This document shows positions 35,106 to 46,922 of a DNA stretch of 64,000 nt, one piece after another. This stretch comes from Blasia pusilla (taxonomy: Eukaryota; Marchantiophyta; Marchantiopsida; Blasiales), in assembly GCA_050084515.1 (NCBI GenBank), contig CM114275.1:2976001-3040000 (forward strand), written 5' to 3'. Each line of letters starts with the position of its first letter. Position 1 is the first letter of the stretch. A model generated the notes under the pieces. The model was given only the letters and a program-made list of their open reading frames with translations, was not told the origin of the DNA and ran no database searches. A program made the translations under genes and the position numbers.

Positions 35106-35170
35106 GATAAACCCAAAACCGACAGCCTTTATTGCGTACAGCAATAAAGGCTGTCGGTTTTGGGTTTATC
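35106..35170. repeat. perfect 30-bp inverted repeat with 5-nt spacer
   Basis: The left arm 35106-35135 (starts GATAAACCCAAAACCGACAG) is the exact reverse complement of 35141-35170, separated by GTACA. It would form a very stable hairpin or cruciform. No ORF crosses it meaningfully. Confidence 0.92.
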
Positions 35171-35946
35171 GTCCGGGTCCGAGAGGACGTTTGTTTTTAA
35201 ATAAAAAACAAACCGTGCCTTAGTAGGGAAAAATGGTTAGCTGGGTCAGTCCAGTGACGGCAGGTCGCGGTCCGGGCAGCAGCGCCGTGCGGAATGGGTC
35301 CCGCTAATTTTGGCGGAAACCATTCCCCGCGTTTACAACACTTCCCTCCTCCTGAACGCTACGGTACTGGAAATATCGTCCCCAGCTTGCCGGCACAAGC
35401 GCAGGGAGAAGTCAAGCGCAGCGGCGTGCGGAACGCTCGAGACCAGCCTTTGGGGACAACACGCCAAAACCGAAGCGCAGTAGCCTGCGCTAGTCCAGTG
35501 CTCGGCAGGGATTTTTATGCATACCGGTAGCTTGCCGGGAGAAATTTCAAGGTAATCAGCAATTTCACAAGTGTAGCCGGTTTTTTTAAAATTTAACAAA
35601 GAAAACTCGGTTTTCTCGTCGGAAGGTTTCCAAAAGTTGCAGACTTGAACCGGGGAAAATCACTCGTTCAACCGGCTGCTTTGACAAAGCACGCCGCCGG
35701 TTCTTGCCGAGCTTTGCCGGCTAGTCGTGCTCTCGCTTTGCTTCAGACCACCAGCCTGTATACCCGTCTACAAAATCTGGAGAACACGCCAAGGGAACCG
35801 CATAGTAAGCGTAAGCGGTAGCCGCTACACGCCATCGGGAAACCGCACGACGCAGATTCTTATCCACAGAAGCACAGGCTGGCAAGGTCGAGCTCAGGGC
35901 TCGTTCCCCCCCGAGTTAGCCAGCGTTACACCACGCGCTGCCGGTA

Positions 35947-36051
35947 TACGACTGCGCAATGTTCAGGATGGCGCTACGGCTTTTAAGGTATGGCAAATAG
36001 TGTACGACTGCGCAATGTTGAGGATGGCGCTACGGCTTTAAGGTATGGCAA
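35947..36051. repeat. tandem duplication, 56-bp unit, two copies
   Basis: Two copies start TACGACTGCGCAATGTT at 35947 and 36003 and both run through GGATGGCGCTACGGCTTT and AAGGTATGGCAA. They differ at a few positions, so the duplication is fairly recent. Confidence 0.85.
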
Positions 36052-36209
36052 CAAATGCAAGACCACCTGCAATTTAATGGCTCCGGTTGGTTCCGAGTCC
36101 AAACATGACCTGCCAACTTTATGGTGGACGACGAGAGGCTCGGGACCTCAGGGTTGCTCCAGGGGAAGGACGTGGATGTGATAGGGAAGCATAACGTAAC
36201 GGCTCATGA

Positions 36210-36550
36210 TTGACGAAGAGTGCATGGCACGGATTCAATCGGAACTCATGCAATATGGCTTCACGTCAAGAAGGCCGTAGAGAATCCATCGATCTCCTCG
36301 AATCCTATCCAAAATAGATAGGATTCGTTATGTACATGATGGACAAATTGAGGAGTGAGTGAAAATTGGTCGAAAAACGGTAGTTGACGAAGAGTGCATG
36401 CATGGCATGGATTCAAATCTCTTCAACCCATGCACGATGGCTTCACGGGAAGGAGGCCACAGAGAGTCCATCGCCCTCCTCACTATCCAATCATTATGTA
36501 CAACATTGGAAAAAATAAGGATTGAGTGAAATCGGTGGACAAACCGTAAG
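36210..36550. repeat. imperfect tandem duplication, about 174-bp unit, two copies
   Basis: The copies begin TTGACGAAGAGTGCATG at 36210 and 36384. Both continue through a GGCTTCACG(T/G)-AAG-AGGCC block, a CCATCG-(A/C)CTCCTC block and a TTATGTAC(A) block. Copy 1 contains an 11-bp inverted repeat (CGAATCCTATC and GATAGGATTCG) around 36299-36327. Confidence 0.8.
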
Positions 36551-38794
36551 TAAGCATGACCAAATGTAGTCATGGTTACGTTTCAAGTATGTCTTAAAGT
36601 CACTAAAACCACAAGTCCTAGTGAAAGAGTTTCTTCAAATTCAACTCGGGTTAAATGATGGAAGTACCAATTGCATCTCTAAGTCTAACTTGAGGAGGAC
36701 CATCTCCACTACTAAGCTCCCATAGATGGTAGTCTACTTGTGTTGTATCCTTGAGGTCTACTTTGACCATTGGAAAACCAAGACCAATTTCCTTCCTATG
36801 TCAACAGTTATGTGAAGAGGCACAAGAACCATCAAACACTCTTCACGGTTCCCCACTCTATCACGTTTTTAGTAAGTGGCCAATCAACAGCCTTCGAATC
36901 CAAGTGAAAGTACGATTGTTCCTCCTTTGTTGTCTTTGTAACAAACCTGCAAAGTGGCTTGGATGTCTTGTAGCACCACAGGTGCGTGAACCAAGAGACC
37001 TAAATTCCATTGCTCTTTTTCTTTACCATTCTATATGTATGCCAATTACAACCTATAAATGAAGTCTCGCATTGTTACTATCCACTCCAATCTCCTCAGT
37101 GGGATTCAATCCAAAGACTGTTCTTGCACTGGTGTCTGTTGGCCACAATAGTGGGGAAGTGAGATCTTGAAGACAGTCTCTGACCCTAGATCTAGGAGGA
37201 TCCAAGTATGGAAGCGGGATCTGAAATAGAACGAGTGGATGCAAATGGCCCAAATTTCTTAGATATATCAATCTTCTCAATGTTTAGCATGGCAAGGTTA
37301 GGTTCAAAGGGTAAAAGAGCCATCAACTTGAATATCTGCCATTTATTTAAAGATGGTGAGTATCAATTAAGGTTACCAATTTTTTTTTATGTGATTGGGA
37401 GCATTTGGCTTTTGCAAATTTCAGAATCTGCAGTTGTGGGAAGCCAAGCAATTGACGGAACTGGAAGTTGCAATAATCTTCCCACAAGGATAGCAAATAG
37501 AGGTGATTTTGAATCAGAGTAGGTTCTATAGTAGACTTTCCATTTACGCTACATCTTTGGTGTTGGTTTGGTCTCTCACATTCTGGTCAAAAATAGTGAT
37601 AAGATTGCCTCTTCTAGCAAAGATTCCGTCCATCTTTTCACCATAGTATTTTGGAGGAAAGATTCGGATTTGCCATTTGAAAATAGGCAATGGATAAGAA
37701 ATTAAGGTTTAGAAGATGTATTAGTGAAAGTTTCAAGGATCTTATCCAACATGCCTTTGTGTCACAGATATCATTGGGGGAGAGAGAACTGTGAAAGAAA
37801 CATTTAAACGCAAAAATTGTGCACACACTAGGAGACAAAGATAACAAAGGTATTCTACATTGTGATTCTTGTTTTCTTTGTAAGAAAGAATCAGAACTTT
37901 CATGAATTAGAATCACAATTCTTGTTCTATCATTTATCTTACAAAGTTATGTTTCATGTCAATGTATTTTGTTCTAGGACGCTAGATCCTCACTTTCATG
38001 TTTCTTATCAAATACACTGTGATGTAGATGGCAATCTTTCCAGAAGTCCTTTCATGTAGCTTACATTGTCTTCCAAGAAGACATTTAGAGCTAATTGCTA
38101 GTGTAGTTGATATAGTAGTAGGTAGCAAGAATATCAAGATTCATACAACACAAATCAACATCATCCTAAATGGCAACACACTTGCTTGACTCCAACTGAG
38201 ATACTTTCAACTTCACAATCTATGAGAGTTGATTTGATAGAGATTGATGACATGCAACTCGTAGTAGTTTGGATTTTGAGTGAATGTTTTTTCATTTAAG
38301 TATTCTACTAATCCTGTTTGTTCTCAATTGTCGTCTCTATTCCTTCTCCATTGCTTGTTGAAATGCAAGTTATGATCTAGATGACTCTCGTCATGTAATG
38401 GTTTATATGAGTCATAAGAATCAAATGAACAAGATTATTGCCTGTGCTTGTCCTCTAGGGAAAATCCCATGGGGATCGTATGGAATGAAGTTTGTGTCTC
38501 ATATAAATTGATCCAACCAAAGCAGATCAAGCAAGGAACACACCAACTCTAATAGAATTTTGGCGAGTTGGGATTGCCCACCAAGCTCTACTACTTTCAT
38601 AGGAGCTAATTTGGCAGCTGCAAGATAATTTTCCAGCTCAAAGCCCCCTGGTCCTAGAATGGTAGAATTTGATGCTTGAGGACCCCACGTTCACTCTTTT
38701 GTAACTTTACCATTAGATGAACTTGGCAACTTCTTATGTCAGCCCCCTCTCTCTTTCCATCTCTACTAGAATCTTTATGTTATTGGGCAGTCTA
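36551..38794. other. left flank of retroelement E3, no gene recognised
   Basis: Only short open frames without domains were seen (for example 36751-37062 plus and 37638-37916 minus). A 19-bp word AACAAAGGTATTCTACATT at 37843 recurs exactly at 57536, on the other side of E3. It may be a shared repeat of the insertion region or chance. Confidence 0.35.
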
Positions 38795-39015
38795 TGGTGC
38801 ACATACACATCGCTATACAATCCACATCGCTGGTCACATCAACACACCACACAACACCGATCTTCCCCAACATACGGGTAGATCCACACATAAACAAAAT
38901 ACACTCACGCATATACACTTGGACCCCACAACAAAATCTAGAGTAGGAAAAACTGCTCACCCGGCCTAAAACTCCACTCATGAATCTACATCGGCATATC
39001 GAACCACATCCACCG
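38795..39015 (-). repeat. E3 left repeat, first part (block A and start of B)
   Basis: Block A runs 38795-38933 (TGGTGCACATACACATCGCT onward) and B starts AAAATCTAGAGTAGG at 38934. B breaks off at CATCCACCG, where E2 is inserted, and resumes at 45956. Confidence 0.75.
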
Positions 39016-39666
39016 TGTTGTGCGCATACACATTGCTACACAACATACACCGATATTACCGAACACACACTCAAACACTCACAATCCCATGCTAACTCAT
39101 GGCATCCAAACAACGAGACAAGAAGTACCAAAATATCTCAAATAAAATAAGACCCAATCTCTCTCACAACACCATAGTTCTCACATGTGTGCACTCTCAC
39201 ATGTCTCTCTCAATGCCAAACCAAACCCACTCTCCTAATGAGAGGCTTGGTTTACATTCACAAGGCAAGGGACCATAGCTCCTCCGCCTCGTGCCAAGAG
39301 GTTCAACAAAGAGAGAATGAGCTCTCAAGCTCTCTCTCTCCTTGAGGTATACCCCTCCCCTCCCCCAAGCTCCCTCCATGGTAATCTGTGCTCCAAAGTC
39401 ACCTCTTTGGCTCTTGTGCTAATGTAGGAGGTCAAGAGCCACTTACCACTTACCAAAAATATAAAGTCAACCATATACAAAAATTACACTTACCTAAAAT
39501 AGTAAGTTCCTCAATATGGCTCCAAATGAGCCGAAAAGAAGGGAAAATCTGCTCTCTCAGGTTTCCTTGGGCCTCAACAGGTCATCATCGACCTCTTGAG
39601 CCTGTCCTCCACTACTCGAGAAGGTGCTCTACTAGATCTCACCGATCTATCCTAAAAGATATGACA
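39016..39666 (-). repeat. E2 3' terminal repeat unit (B+A)
   Basis: Plus-strand order is A then B, bounded by TGTTGTGCGC and GATATGACA. Block A recurs at 39669 after the 2-nt spacer GA, ending near the shared word AAGTACCAAAATATCTC. Block B recurs at the right end of E2. Confidence 0.78.
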
Positions 39667-39668
39667 GA

Positions 39669-39794
39669 TGTTGTGCGCATACACATCGCTACACAACATA
39701 CATCATTTTCACTAAACACCCACCCAAATATTCACGATCCCATGCTAACTCATGACATCCAAACAACGAGACAAGAAGTACCAAAATATCTCCA
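39669..39794 (-). repeat. E2 internal block A copy (A')
   Basis: This starts TGTTGTGCGCATACACATCG and ends TATCTCCA. The polypurine tract (CTAGGGGGGCGAT on the minus strand) follows directly. It is partly shortened relative to block A. Confidence 0.75.
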
Positions 39795-39976
39795 ATCGCC
39801 CCCCTAGATGGTGGTTAGGTCCCTCTAACTCCAGATAGCCATCTATCCCTACCTACCATGACATACATCTCTTGGAGGCTAAGAGCAAGAAGGTCGAGTG
39901 CTCATGTGGCGCCATCGTTAGTCGCCTTCTTGTCATCCATGTCACAAACCCAAGTCAAAATATAGAACTACCTACG

Positions 39977-42251
39977 CTATGTACATCTGGGATACATCCA
40001 TCGTCTCTAAGGAACCCTAGTGAGAGGTGGCGTCAAACATGCCATATGCCATCCTCTCGATCATCCATCACACACTAGCATAGTGGTTGCATCATGCGTA
40101 GAACCACACAACATACACAACAAACTAGCAAGAACTATTGCTAAGCTTGGATCAATTGTACCGTCAATGTTTGAAAGATGATATGGCGTACAGTTATGCA
40201 TATGGTCCCTCCAAACCATACCATCGCGTCCCTCCAATAAGAGAACATCGGATGGCAAAACCTCATGCACTCTCAAGATGGTGCGCCCTGCAGTCACATC
40301 CAAGGTCGTGGGTGCCGTACGCTGTAAGTAGACATAGTCTCCCTGATGAAGCCTCCGGATAGTAGATCGATAACCACCTCCCCGAATAGTCGCATACCTC
40401 AATGTATTCCGATGTTGCGCAATCACCAAGTTCTCAAACGCCATGGGCATCATTCTTCGAGATAATTCAGCCCTTTGAGAACATGCTCGCATCCATACAT
40501 CATTATCATCAAGGTTCAACACCTCACCAATATCTCGATGAATGGCCGCAGGTAAATCTGGCTCTCGGCCATACAAAAGCAAGTACCGTGAGAAAGACGC
40601 TAAGGATGCCTGCTTGCTGAATCTGTATCCCATCATCAACCACGGAAAATGCAGGTCCCAATCTCCTAGGTGACCTCTCTGCAAGCGATACTTGCCTAGT
40701 CCTCTCTTCACCGTTTGCACAACCCGCTCCGCTAGTCCATCCGCCTCAGGATGATCTCGTGAAGTAGTGCGGTGGGCGATCAATGCTTGATCACACAAGG
40801 CCTGAAACTCTCCGCGGAACTCTATACCCTAGTCCGTCAACACCTCAGCTGACGGTACGCCGTAATGACTCAGCACTCAATCTAGGAAGGCATACGCTAC
40901 TCCCTCACTCACTTTGTCAAGCAATGCAACAAAATCTATCCACTTCAAGAAGTGCTTGATCATCACCAACACATAACGACTATGGCTCTCCGTCAAAGGC
41001 AAAGGTCCTGCAAAATCCAAACTCCATCTATAATCTAAACCCACGATTGGAAGTGGATGCAAATGTGGAGTCGGAGCATTGAACGATGCTCAGACTCGAT
41101 CACACACCATGCATGTGGCAACAAACTGTTGAACGTCAGTCTGCATGCCTCGCCATCAATACTGAATCTGGAGCAAGCTGTACGTCCGCTTCACTCCAAA
41201 ATGACCCAACTCCTCATGGGTATGACGCATCAAACGTGCTCTTTGGAAAGGATGAGGCACTACACACACTCTACCATCCTCCCACACTCGCAATACATAT
41301 GTCCCTTCCCACCAAAACCGTTTGGCTCGCTGTAGGATCCGATCCCACTCTCTAGCACCCAATGTGCTCGCGATGCTGCCAATACGTAGGTACTCCAAGA
41401 CCACTCCATTGTTGTGAATGTCTCGGCCATCTGTCGTCTCCTCATCGGCCTCTGGATCTAAGGACTCTCCATCAGACCTCGCCATCAAAGTCTCAGAAAT
41501 CTGGCTCTCCATAGGCAACAAGCCCAAATAGGCCCCATGCCATCCTGGCACCAACTCCTCATCACTCTCACCATGCCAACGAGCTTCAGTCGTATCTCGC
41601 TGGCTCGAGCATGGATTATGGCTCAAACCATCTACATCTTGGTTGAGCATCCCAAGTCTGTGCACCACCTGTAAGTCATACTCTTGCAACAAAAGAGCCC
41701 ACCTCGCAAGCTTATCTGTAAGCTTGTCAGACTCCATCAACCACTTAAGTGATTGATGATCAATAATGATGGTAAAGGGATTTCCGAATAGATAACATCT
41801 GAAATGTGCAATGGCCCACACTCATCCTCATACGAGCTATAATTTGCCTCTGCAACGTTGTTCGAGCTACTAGCGTAAGCCACCATGAACTCTTACCCAT
41901 CATCGTCATGCTGGGTAAGCATAGCTCCAAGCCCCAACATGCTCTAATCGGTATGCAATTGGAAAGGATGCCTCCTGATTAGTCTCCTCAATATGGGCGT
42001 GGATGTCAATATGTCCTTGAGAATTTGAAATGCTCATCCCCCCAGTGCCACTCCTAATCCACTTTGGTCAGCAAGGTTAGCGACTTTGCAATCAAATTGA
42101 AACCCTTGACGTACCGTCGATACAAGTTTGCCAATCCCATGAATGCACGAACTTGACTCACATCTCTAGGGCGTGGAATGCGTTGTCGTATCGAGAGCCT
42201 TTCTTCGAGTAAGGATGGACCTTCTAACTGCAGCAGACGTGCTCGATGCAA
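39977..42251 (-). pseudogene. E2 pol remnant: RT end, RNase H, integrase, PHD finger
   Basis: The order on the minus strand is as follows. The RT end is at 42251-42054 (VRAFMGLANLYRRYVKGFNL). RNase H at 41821 onward reads PFTIIIDHQSLKWLMESDKL then LNQDVDGLSHNPC. The zinc part reads RHTHEELGHFGVKRTYSLLQ. Integrase first Asp is YRWSLDFAGPLPLTESHSRY. The second Asp is in VPSAEVLTD with a TAG right after it. The Glu is in DHPEADGLAERVVQTVKRGL. The tail is YGREPDLPAAIHRDIGEVLN, then GDYVYLQRTAPTTLDVTAGR. The PHD finger (40117-39977) reads CMLCGSTHDATTMLVCDG, a TGA in place of Cys, then SRGWHMACLTPPL and RRWMYPRC. All three integrase catalytic positions are visible, though separated by stops. RT palm (YxDD) is lost. 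Confidence 0.85.
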
Positions 42252-42257
42252 GGTGAA

Positions 42258-44040
42258 CTCTCTAAGAAGTTATCCTTTTTCAATACAAAATTATTATGTA
42301 TACTCCCTATTCTCTCACGACAGGTATCACAAATGGAAGTGTCGAGGCAATCACTTCTTCGTAACATCGGACCCTGAAATTCCTAACTATAAAATCCCTA
42401 TAAACTATTTTACGCTTGTATATGAGGAAGATAGCACAACTAGTGTTAAACCCTACTTGAGCAGGCCTATTGACGTCCATGGATCGCTATATAAGGACAT
42501 ACAAAGTACAATCCTATGTCCTTCCATATGTGACGATAGGAAGAATCACCGGAGTTGGAGATTGCATGACCTGGTTCATGAACGCCTCCCCAAAGTGATA
42601 AACTAAATAGCGAGTGAACCAGTGCCTATCTACAAAGAGTGCCTTGACATGGTAAGGATTGAGGAAAAGAAAGTCAAGCACAACTCGTGTTCCATCCCTA
42701 TCCATGCTTGACAGACATTCTCTACTCTCCTCAAGAATGGGCTTTGGCGGAGTTATTCTTCCAAGAAGGATAATCCACTCTCATAGGGAAAGTAACAATC
42801 CAAAATATTCACTATTTTAGCATGAATAAACTCTTCTAAGGTGACAAACCTCTCATCTCCACACACACACCACACTCTAGAAACCTCTCGAAGAATAGAT
42901 CATGGTCAACTTACTCTCCCAAAAGGGGTGATCCACTCTCATTGGAAGAACAAACAATCCCAAAACCATACACTCAAGAGTGACACGAGAGACTCAAGAT
43001 ATGAAATAGAAGGTGATGAACCCTTGAAGGTCCCTCCTCTTTATATACTCACAAGGGATCCAGAAGAGTACGAAATAGAGCTAATCCTATCTTGTGCCAC
43101 ATGGCTACCTCTCAAGGCTTAGCCAATCATATTTTGACACAAGTAGATTTCCTCTTATCTTTTCCAAAATATCCTCTTTTATCCACTTGATATTTTCCAA
43201 ATTACCCCAACTAACCTAACCATCAACCAAGACTATATTTGCTTTTATAAAATCATCTTTTATTTATTACCTCTTTTCCTAAAGCTAGGCCCGTATAAAA
43301 GAGGCACCATAAACAGGTTTAAACATGGCAATTTCCTTTTCCTAAGCTAATTTACATAATACTAATAAAATTCTATGTTTACACAATGGCTGATTTTACT
43401 ATACGACAGCGGCGCGTTGCGGCTACAGGCATCACGGCACCGTACTCGATCGTCGTCGAGCAGCTACCAATCACAACATAGCAACATGAAATGAAAACTC
43501 AAACACCATAACATGAGGTCACCTGACATCATTGGTTGATGACGAAACTACGATGACGGTGGCGGCCAAACCAGAGTACGTGGTGGTGGCGCAAGTTAGA
43601 GAATCAACGGTGGTCGTGGAAGACTCTCCACTCCGTAATGGCGGCAATGGCAATCAAAGGGTGGACAACAGTCGAACGCTGCTCTGAGCAACGCTAGGCG
43701 GCGGGAGCGGCGGACGGTGGACAATGGACGGCGGACCGTTGACGATAACGGTTGACCGTTGATGGTGACGGCGGATCGTTGACATTGACAGTGACAGTTG
43801 ACTATCAATGGTGACATTTGACCGTTGATGGCGGACCGTTGATGGTGACTATGATGGGTTTGAACATTTTAGTTTAGGGTTTGAACATTTTAACCCTAAA
43901 AATTGCCTAGCAATGGAAATTTTGCAAGATTGACCATAACTTTTTTTTCGAAACTCTAAAGTGCACACTATCTTTTGCACAAAGTGCACAACTTCATGAT
44001 CTAAAATAGCGTTAAAAAATATTTTAAATTGGACATTTCA
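42258..44040. other. E2 central region of unknown origin, AT-rich, no gene recognised
   Basis: Where gag, protease and methyltransferase would be expected, this stretch has AT-rich sequence with short frames (42178-42606, 42841-43122) and no recognisable domain. It may be a captured or inserted segment that replaced the coding part. Its right side carries the minisatellite at 43690-43860. Confidence 0.4.
43690..43860. repeat. minisatellite with GACCGTTGA(T/C)GGTGA-type units
   Basis: Imperfect units of about 18-24 bp containing GGACCGTTGA or GTTGACCGTTGATGG recur about seven times. They are followed by a duplicated GGGTTTGAACATTTTA word near 43856-43893. Confidence 0.7.
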
Positions 44041-44425
44041 GTAAAAAAATACGGGGACTGTTGTAAAGCCCAATGTCTCTTTCTCCCACACAAAATTTGG
44101 CAGCGCTTCCGCGTTGATTTCTCCCAAAACAAATATAAAACCTATAAGAACACAAATCAGCAAGCTACATGGTGATCTTGAGAGCATCAACATAGTGCAA
44201 TCTGCTTCCATACTCAATTCCTATCAAAAATTGGGCAGTGCTTCTGCGTGCCACTCTCCCGAACAAAAAATCAGCAAAGCAAAACAGCAAACTCGCACGG
44301 CTCTTGCTCCGGTGAGCACTCTCATGAGCGATGAAGCGGGGAACACGGTCCCCCAACGTGCACCAAACATCAAGCAACCAGCGTGCTTCCCCATCAATCT
44401 CTCTCACTCACTCATTCTCCCTTTG

Positions 44426-45955
44426 TAAAATAGGATCCAATCTCTCTCACAACACCATAGTTGTCATGCGCCTACTCTCCTTGAACATCAATCTCTAGTA
44501 TTTCCGAAGCGTACGTTCAGTAGGACATGCTCTCATCACCAACCTGCACCCAAACGCACCCACATTAGTATGGCTTTGGGTCAAACGGTCTTCCAACCCA
44601 CCGAGTCTTCTACTCGGCGTCTCATCAAGCTCAACCTTACTTACTTCGTAGGTTCCCAACATGGCAAGTCCTTCAAGACTTGGAAGAGACTTTCTGGTTA
44701 GTCCAGGAACCTAAAACGGCACCTGCGCACCTAGCGGTTCCAACTGTTCAACGGACCTTGTGCGAGTTTCTAACCGGGATCCAAGTAATTGAGTCACGGG
44801 TTGGCATCCAAGAGGGATCTCTAAAATCACCTCAATAGACTTGGTTCAGGTTCTCAAGCCCCAACTCCAAACTCCTGATCCGTTCCATGCCCTTGAGTCG
44901 CCCCGCGGCGCCCCAAAGTGGGGTTCGAGTCCCAAGCACCCTTGGAGACGTTCCCCCTTACTAGTACTTCTGGGGTTCTCCGATAACCCCCCACCTTTGG
45001 AAAAGGAGGGTCGGGCCCTTCATTGTGGCCCTCAACCCGACTCTACTTACAGTTGTTTCCGATTGTTTCTCAGCCGCTGCTTATGCGTTTGCAAAGATCT
45101 TTAGTGCGTTTGAATTGACTTTTCATAAGCCTTCCAACGCACCCTTGTTCAATCCAAACGCATCTTGGCGCTAAAAGTTATGGCCATAAATACAGTCGGA
45201 AACTCTCAAACGCTAGTGGCGTCCCAAATCCAGATTCCTTCCTTTGGCAACCCACTTCCTAGACTCAACTCCTTTCAAGTCTTGTTCTGCGTTTGGTCCA
45301 GGGTTCTCAACCGTGACCACAACATCTGAAACACAAAGCCTTGCTTGCGTCCCATCTCTTGTCTCTTCTTCGAGACCACTCCAATGCGCAAACCATCTTA
45401 GCGTGAGCCCGCTAGTGTTTCAATGTTCTGCTTTGGCGCTCGTTTGGTCATGAGGGTCGCGAAAATAGTTCTCACATGTGTGCACTCTCACATGTCTCTC
45501 TCAATGTCAAACCAAACCCACTCTCCTAATGAGAGGCTTGACTTACACTCACAAGGCAAGGGACCATAGCTCTGCCACCTCGTGCCAAGAGGTTCAACAA
45601 AGAGAGAATGAGCTCTCAAGCTCTCTCTCCTTGAGGTATACCCCTCCCCTCCCCCAAGCTCTCCCCATGGTAACCTATGCTCTCAAGTCACCTCCTTGGC
45701 TCTTGAATGAATGTAGGAGGTCAAGGGCCACTTACCAAACATATAACATAAAGTTGACCATATACTCAAAAATTGTATTTATCTAAAATAGTAAGTTCCT
45801 CAATATGGCTCCAAATGAGCCGAAACGAAGGAGAAACCTGCTCTCTCAAGTTTCCCAAGGCCTCAGTAGGTCATCCTCGACCTCATGAGCGTGTCCTCCA
45901 CTACTCGAGAAAGCGCTCTACTAGATCTCACCGATCTATCCTAAAAGACATAACA
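44426..45955 (-). repeat. E2 5' terminal repeat (block B only), interrupted by a 1-kb insert
   Basis: Block B begins AAAATAGGATCCAATCTC and runs to CCATAGT at 44461. It resumes at 45470 after the insert (TCTCACATGTGTGCACTCTC) and ends ATAACA. Compared with the left copy, only scattered substitutions are seen. Block A is absent, as in E1 and E3. Confidence 0.75.
44462..45464. mobile_element. solo-LTR-like 1,003-bp insertion in the E2 right repeat
   Basis: This is flanked by ATAGT at 44457-44461 and 45465-45469. Without it, E2 block B matches the uninterrupted copy on the left (CCATAGT then TCTCACATG). It starts TGTCATGCGCC and ends GTCGCGAAA, so on the minus strand it ends in CATGACA. There are no long ORFs. 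Size, 5-bp duplication and one TG/CA-type end suggest a solo LTR of another family. Confidence 0.6.
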
Positions 45956-46500
45956 ACCCTCTACTATGAGGGAATCCGGACACAAGCACCCTGACTCCTA
46001 CACATCCACACATGTCTATGCAAGAGAGGTGCTCCTAAGGCTCAACATGAGAAAGACGGCTTGAAAAAGCCATCTCTCTCACTCTTATACCCTTGGGAAG
46101 AGCCAAAAGGCTCTTCTCCCAAGAATAGCCTCCAAACGATAACTTGCATGCACAAGTTACAAGTCAACGGGTCAGCTGACAATCTAAAACCAAAATAGGG
46201 AAATCGCCATAAACGACGTTCCCAACACAATAGACCTGTTGCCAACCTCATCCGATATCTTGGGATGAAGTTACACCCAAATAGAGTGTTGACTCTCTAT
46301 GTTGTCGACACGATAGAACTCTATCTACGTCAAAATAAGATGTGAAAGTTGTCATGCGCATACACATTGCTATACAACCCACATCGCTGGTCACATTTAC
46401 ACACCACACAACACCAATCTTCCCCAACATACGGATAGATCCACACATAAACAAAATACACTCACTCATATACACTTGGATCCCACAACCGCCCCCCTAG
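45956..46500 (-). repeat. E3 left repeat second part, A' and polypurine tract
   Basis: Block B resumes at 45956 and ends TGTGAAA at 46347. A 2-nt spacer GT follows, then A' 46350-46488 starting TGTCATGCGC, then the tract at 46491-46500 (CTAGGGGGGC on the minus strand). A' matches the E3 block A at 38795 closely. Confidence 0.75.
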
Positions 46501-46559
46501 TTGGTAGTTAGGTCCCCCTAACTCCAGATAGCAGACACATGTGTACCCAAAAAGATCTC

Positions 46560-46690
46560 CTATCCTATACATATCTAGCACCATCGGTGTCGTCATCCCC
46601 GCAACACTACCATATTGAAATTACCTGTCCTATTGATCCCTCCGCAAAGATCTAACACTCTCGTACCCTGCTCCAACATAGGCACGGCTC
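46560..46690 (-). pseudogene. E3 remnant joining the PHD tail to DNA methyltransferase motif I
   Basis: Near 46560-46600 the sequence resembles the end of the E1 PHD finger (the RWMCPRC region). At about 46630-46680 the minus-strand frame reads EQGTRVLDLCGGINRT, matching EEGVRVLDLYGGISTG of the E1 methyltransferase motif I. Everything between (the rest of the methyltransferase, RT, RNase H, integrase) is deleted. It shows that the methyltransferase was part of the family and not private to E1. Confidence 0.6.
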
Positions 46691-46893
46691 CACGCCTGCC
46701 TCATGAGCTCGTCTGCACTTCATGCATCTCAAAGCTCATCCCCAACAACAATAAAGGAACTCTGAACCATGAGAAGAGACACCCACCCTGGCATGTCTCT
46801 CTGTGGGACTATCTGCTACAGGAATGTCCTTTGCATGTGTGCTCCTCTCCCTAAACCCTCTTGATCAGCGAACATCATATGTGAATGCTGCCA

Positions 46894-46922
46894 ACACTGT
46901 ATCCTCAGTGAGGATACAGTGT
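46894..46922. repeat. perfect 14-bp palindrome with 1-nt centre inside E3
   Basis: ACACTGTATCCTCA and TGAGGATACAGTGT flank a single G. A third partial copy, TGTATCCTCAC, follows at 46932-46942. The E1 equivalent (around 20500) lacks this stretch, so it is a small insertion specific to E3. Confidence 0.85.

Larger units (their letters stand above)
39016..45955 (-). mobile_element. E2: Ty3-like retroelement with PHD finger, inserted in the E3 repeat
   Basis: The left repeat is A (39016-39140) plus B (39141-39666), starting TGTTGTGCGC and ending TATGACA. A' is at 39669-39794, with a polypurine tract right after it. The right repeat is block B only (from about 44426, interrupted by a 1-kb insert, ending ATAACA at 45955). 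Near-duplicate flanks are ACCGT (39012-39016) and ACCCT (45956-45960). The E3 sequence continues across the junction. Minus-strand pol survives from the end of RT to the PHD finger (about 42250-39977). Gag, protease, methyltransferase and most of RT are missing, replaced by unrelated AT-rich DNA. Confidence 0.8.
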
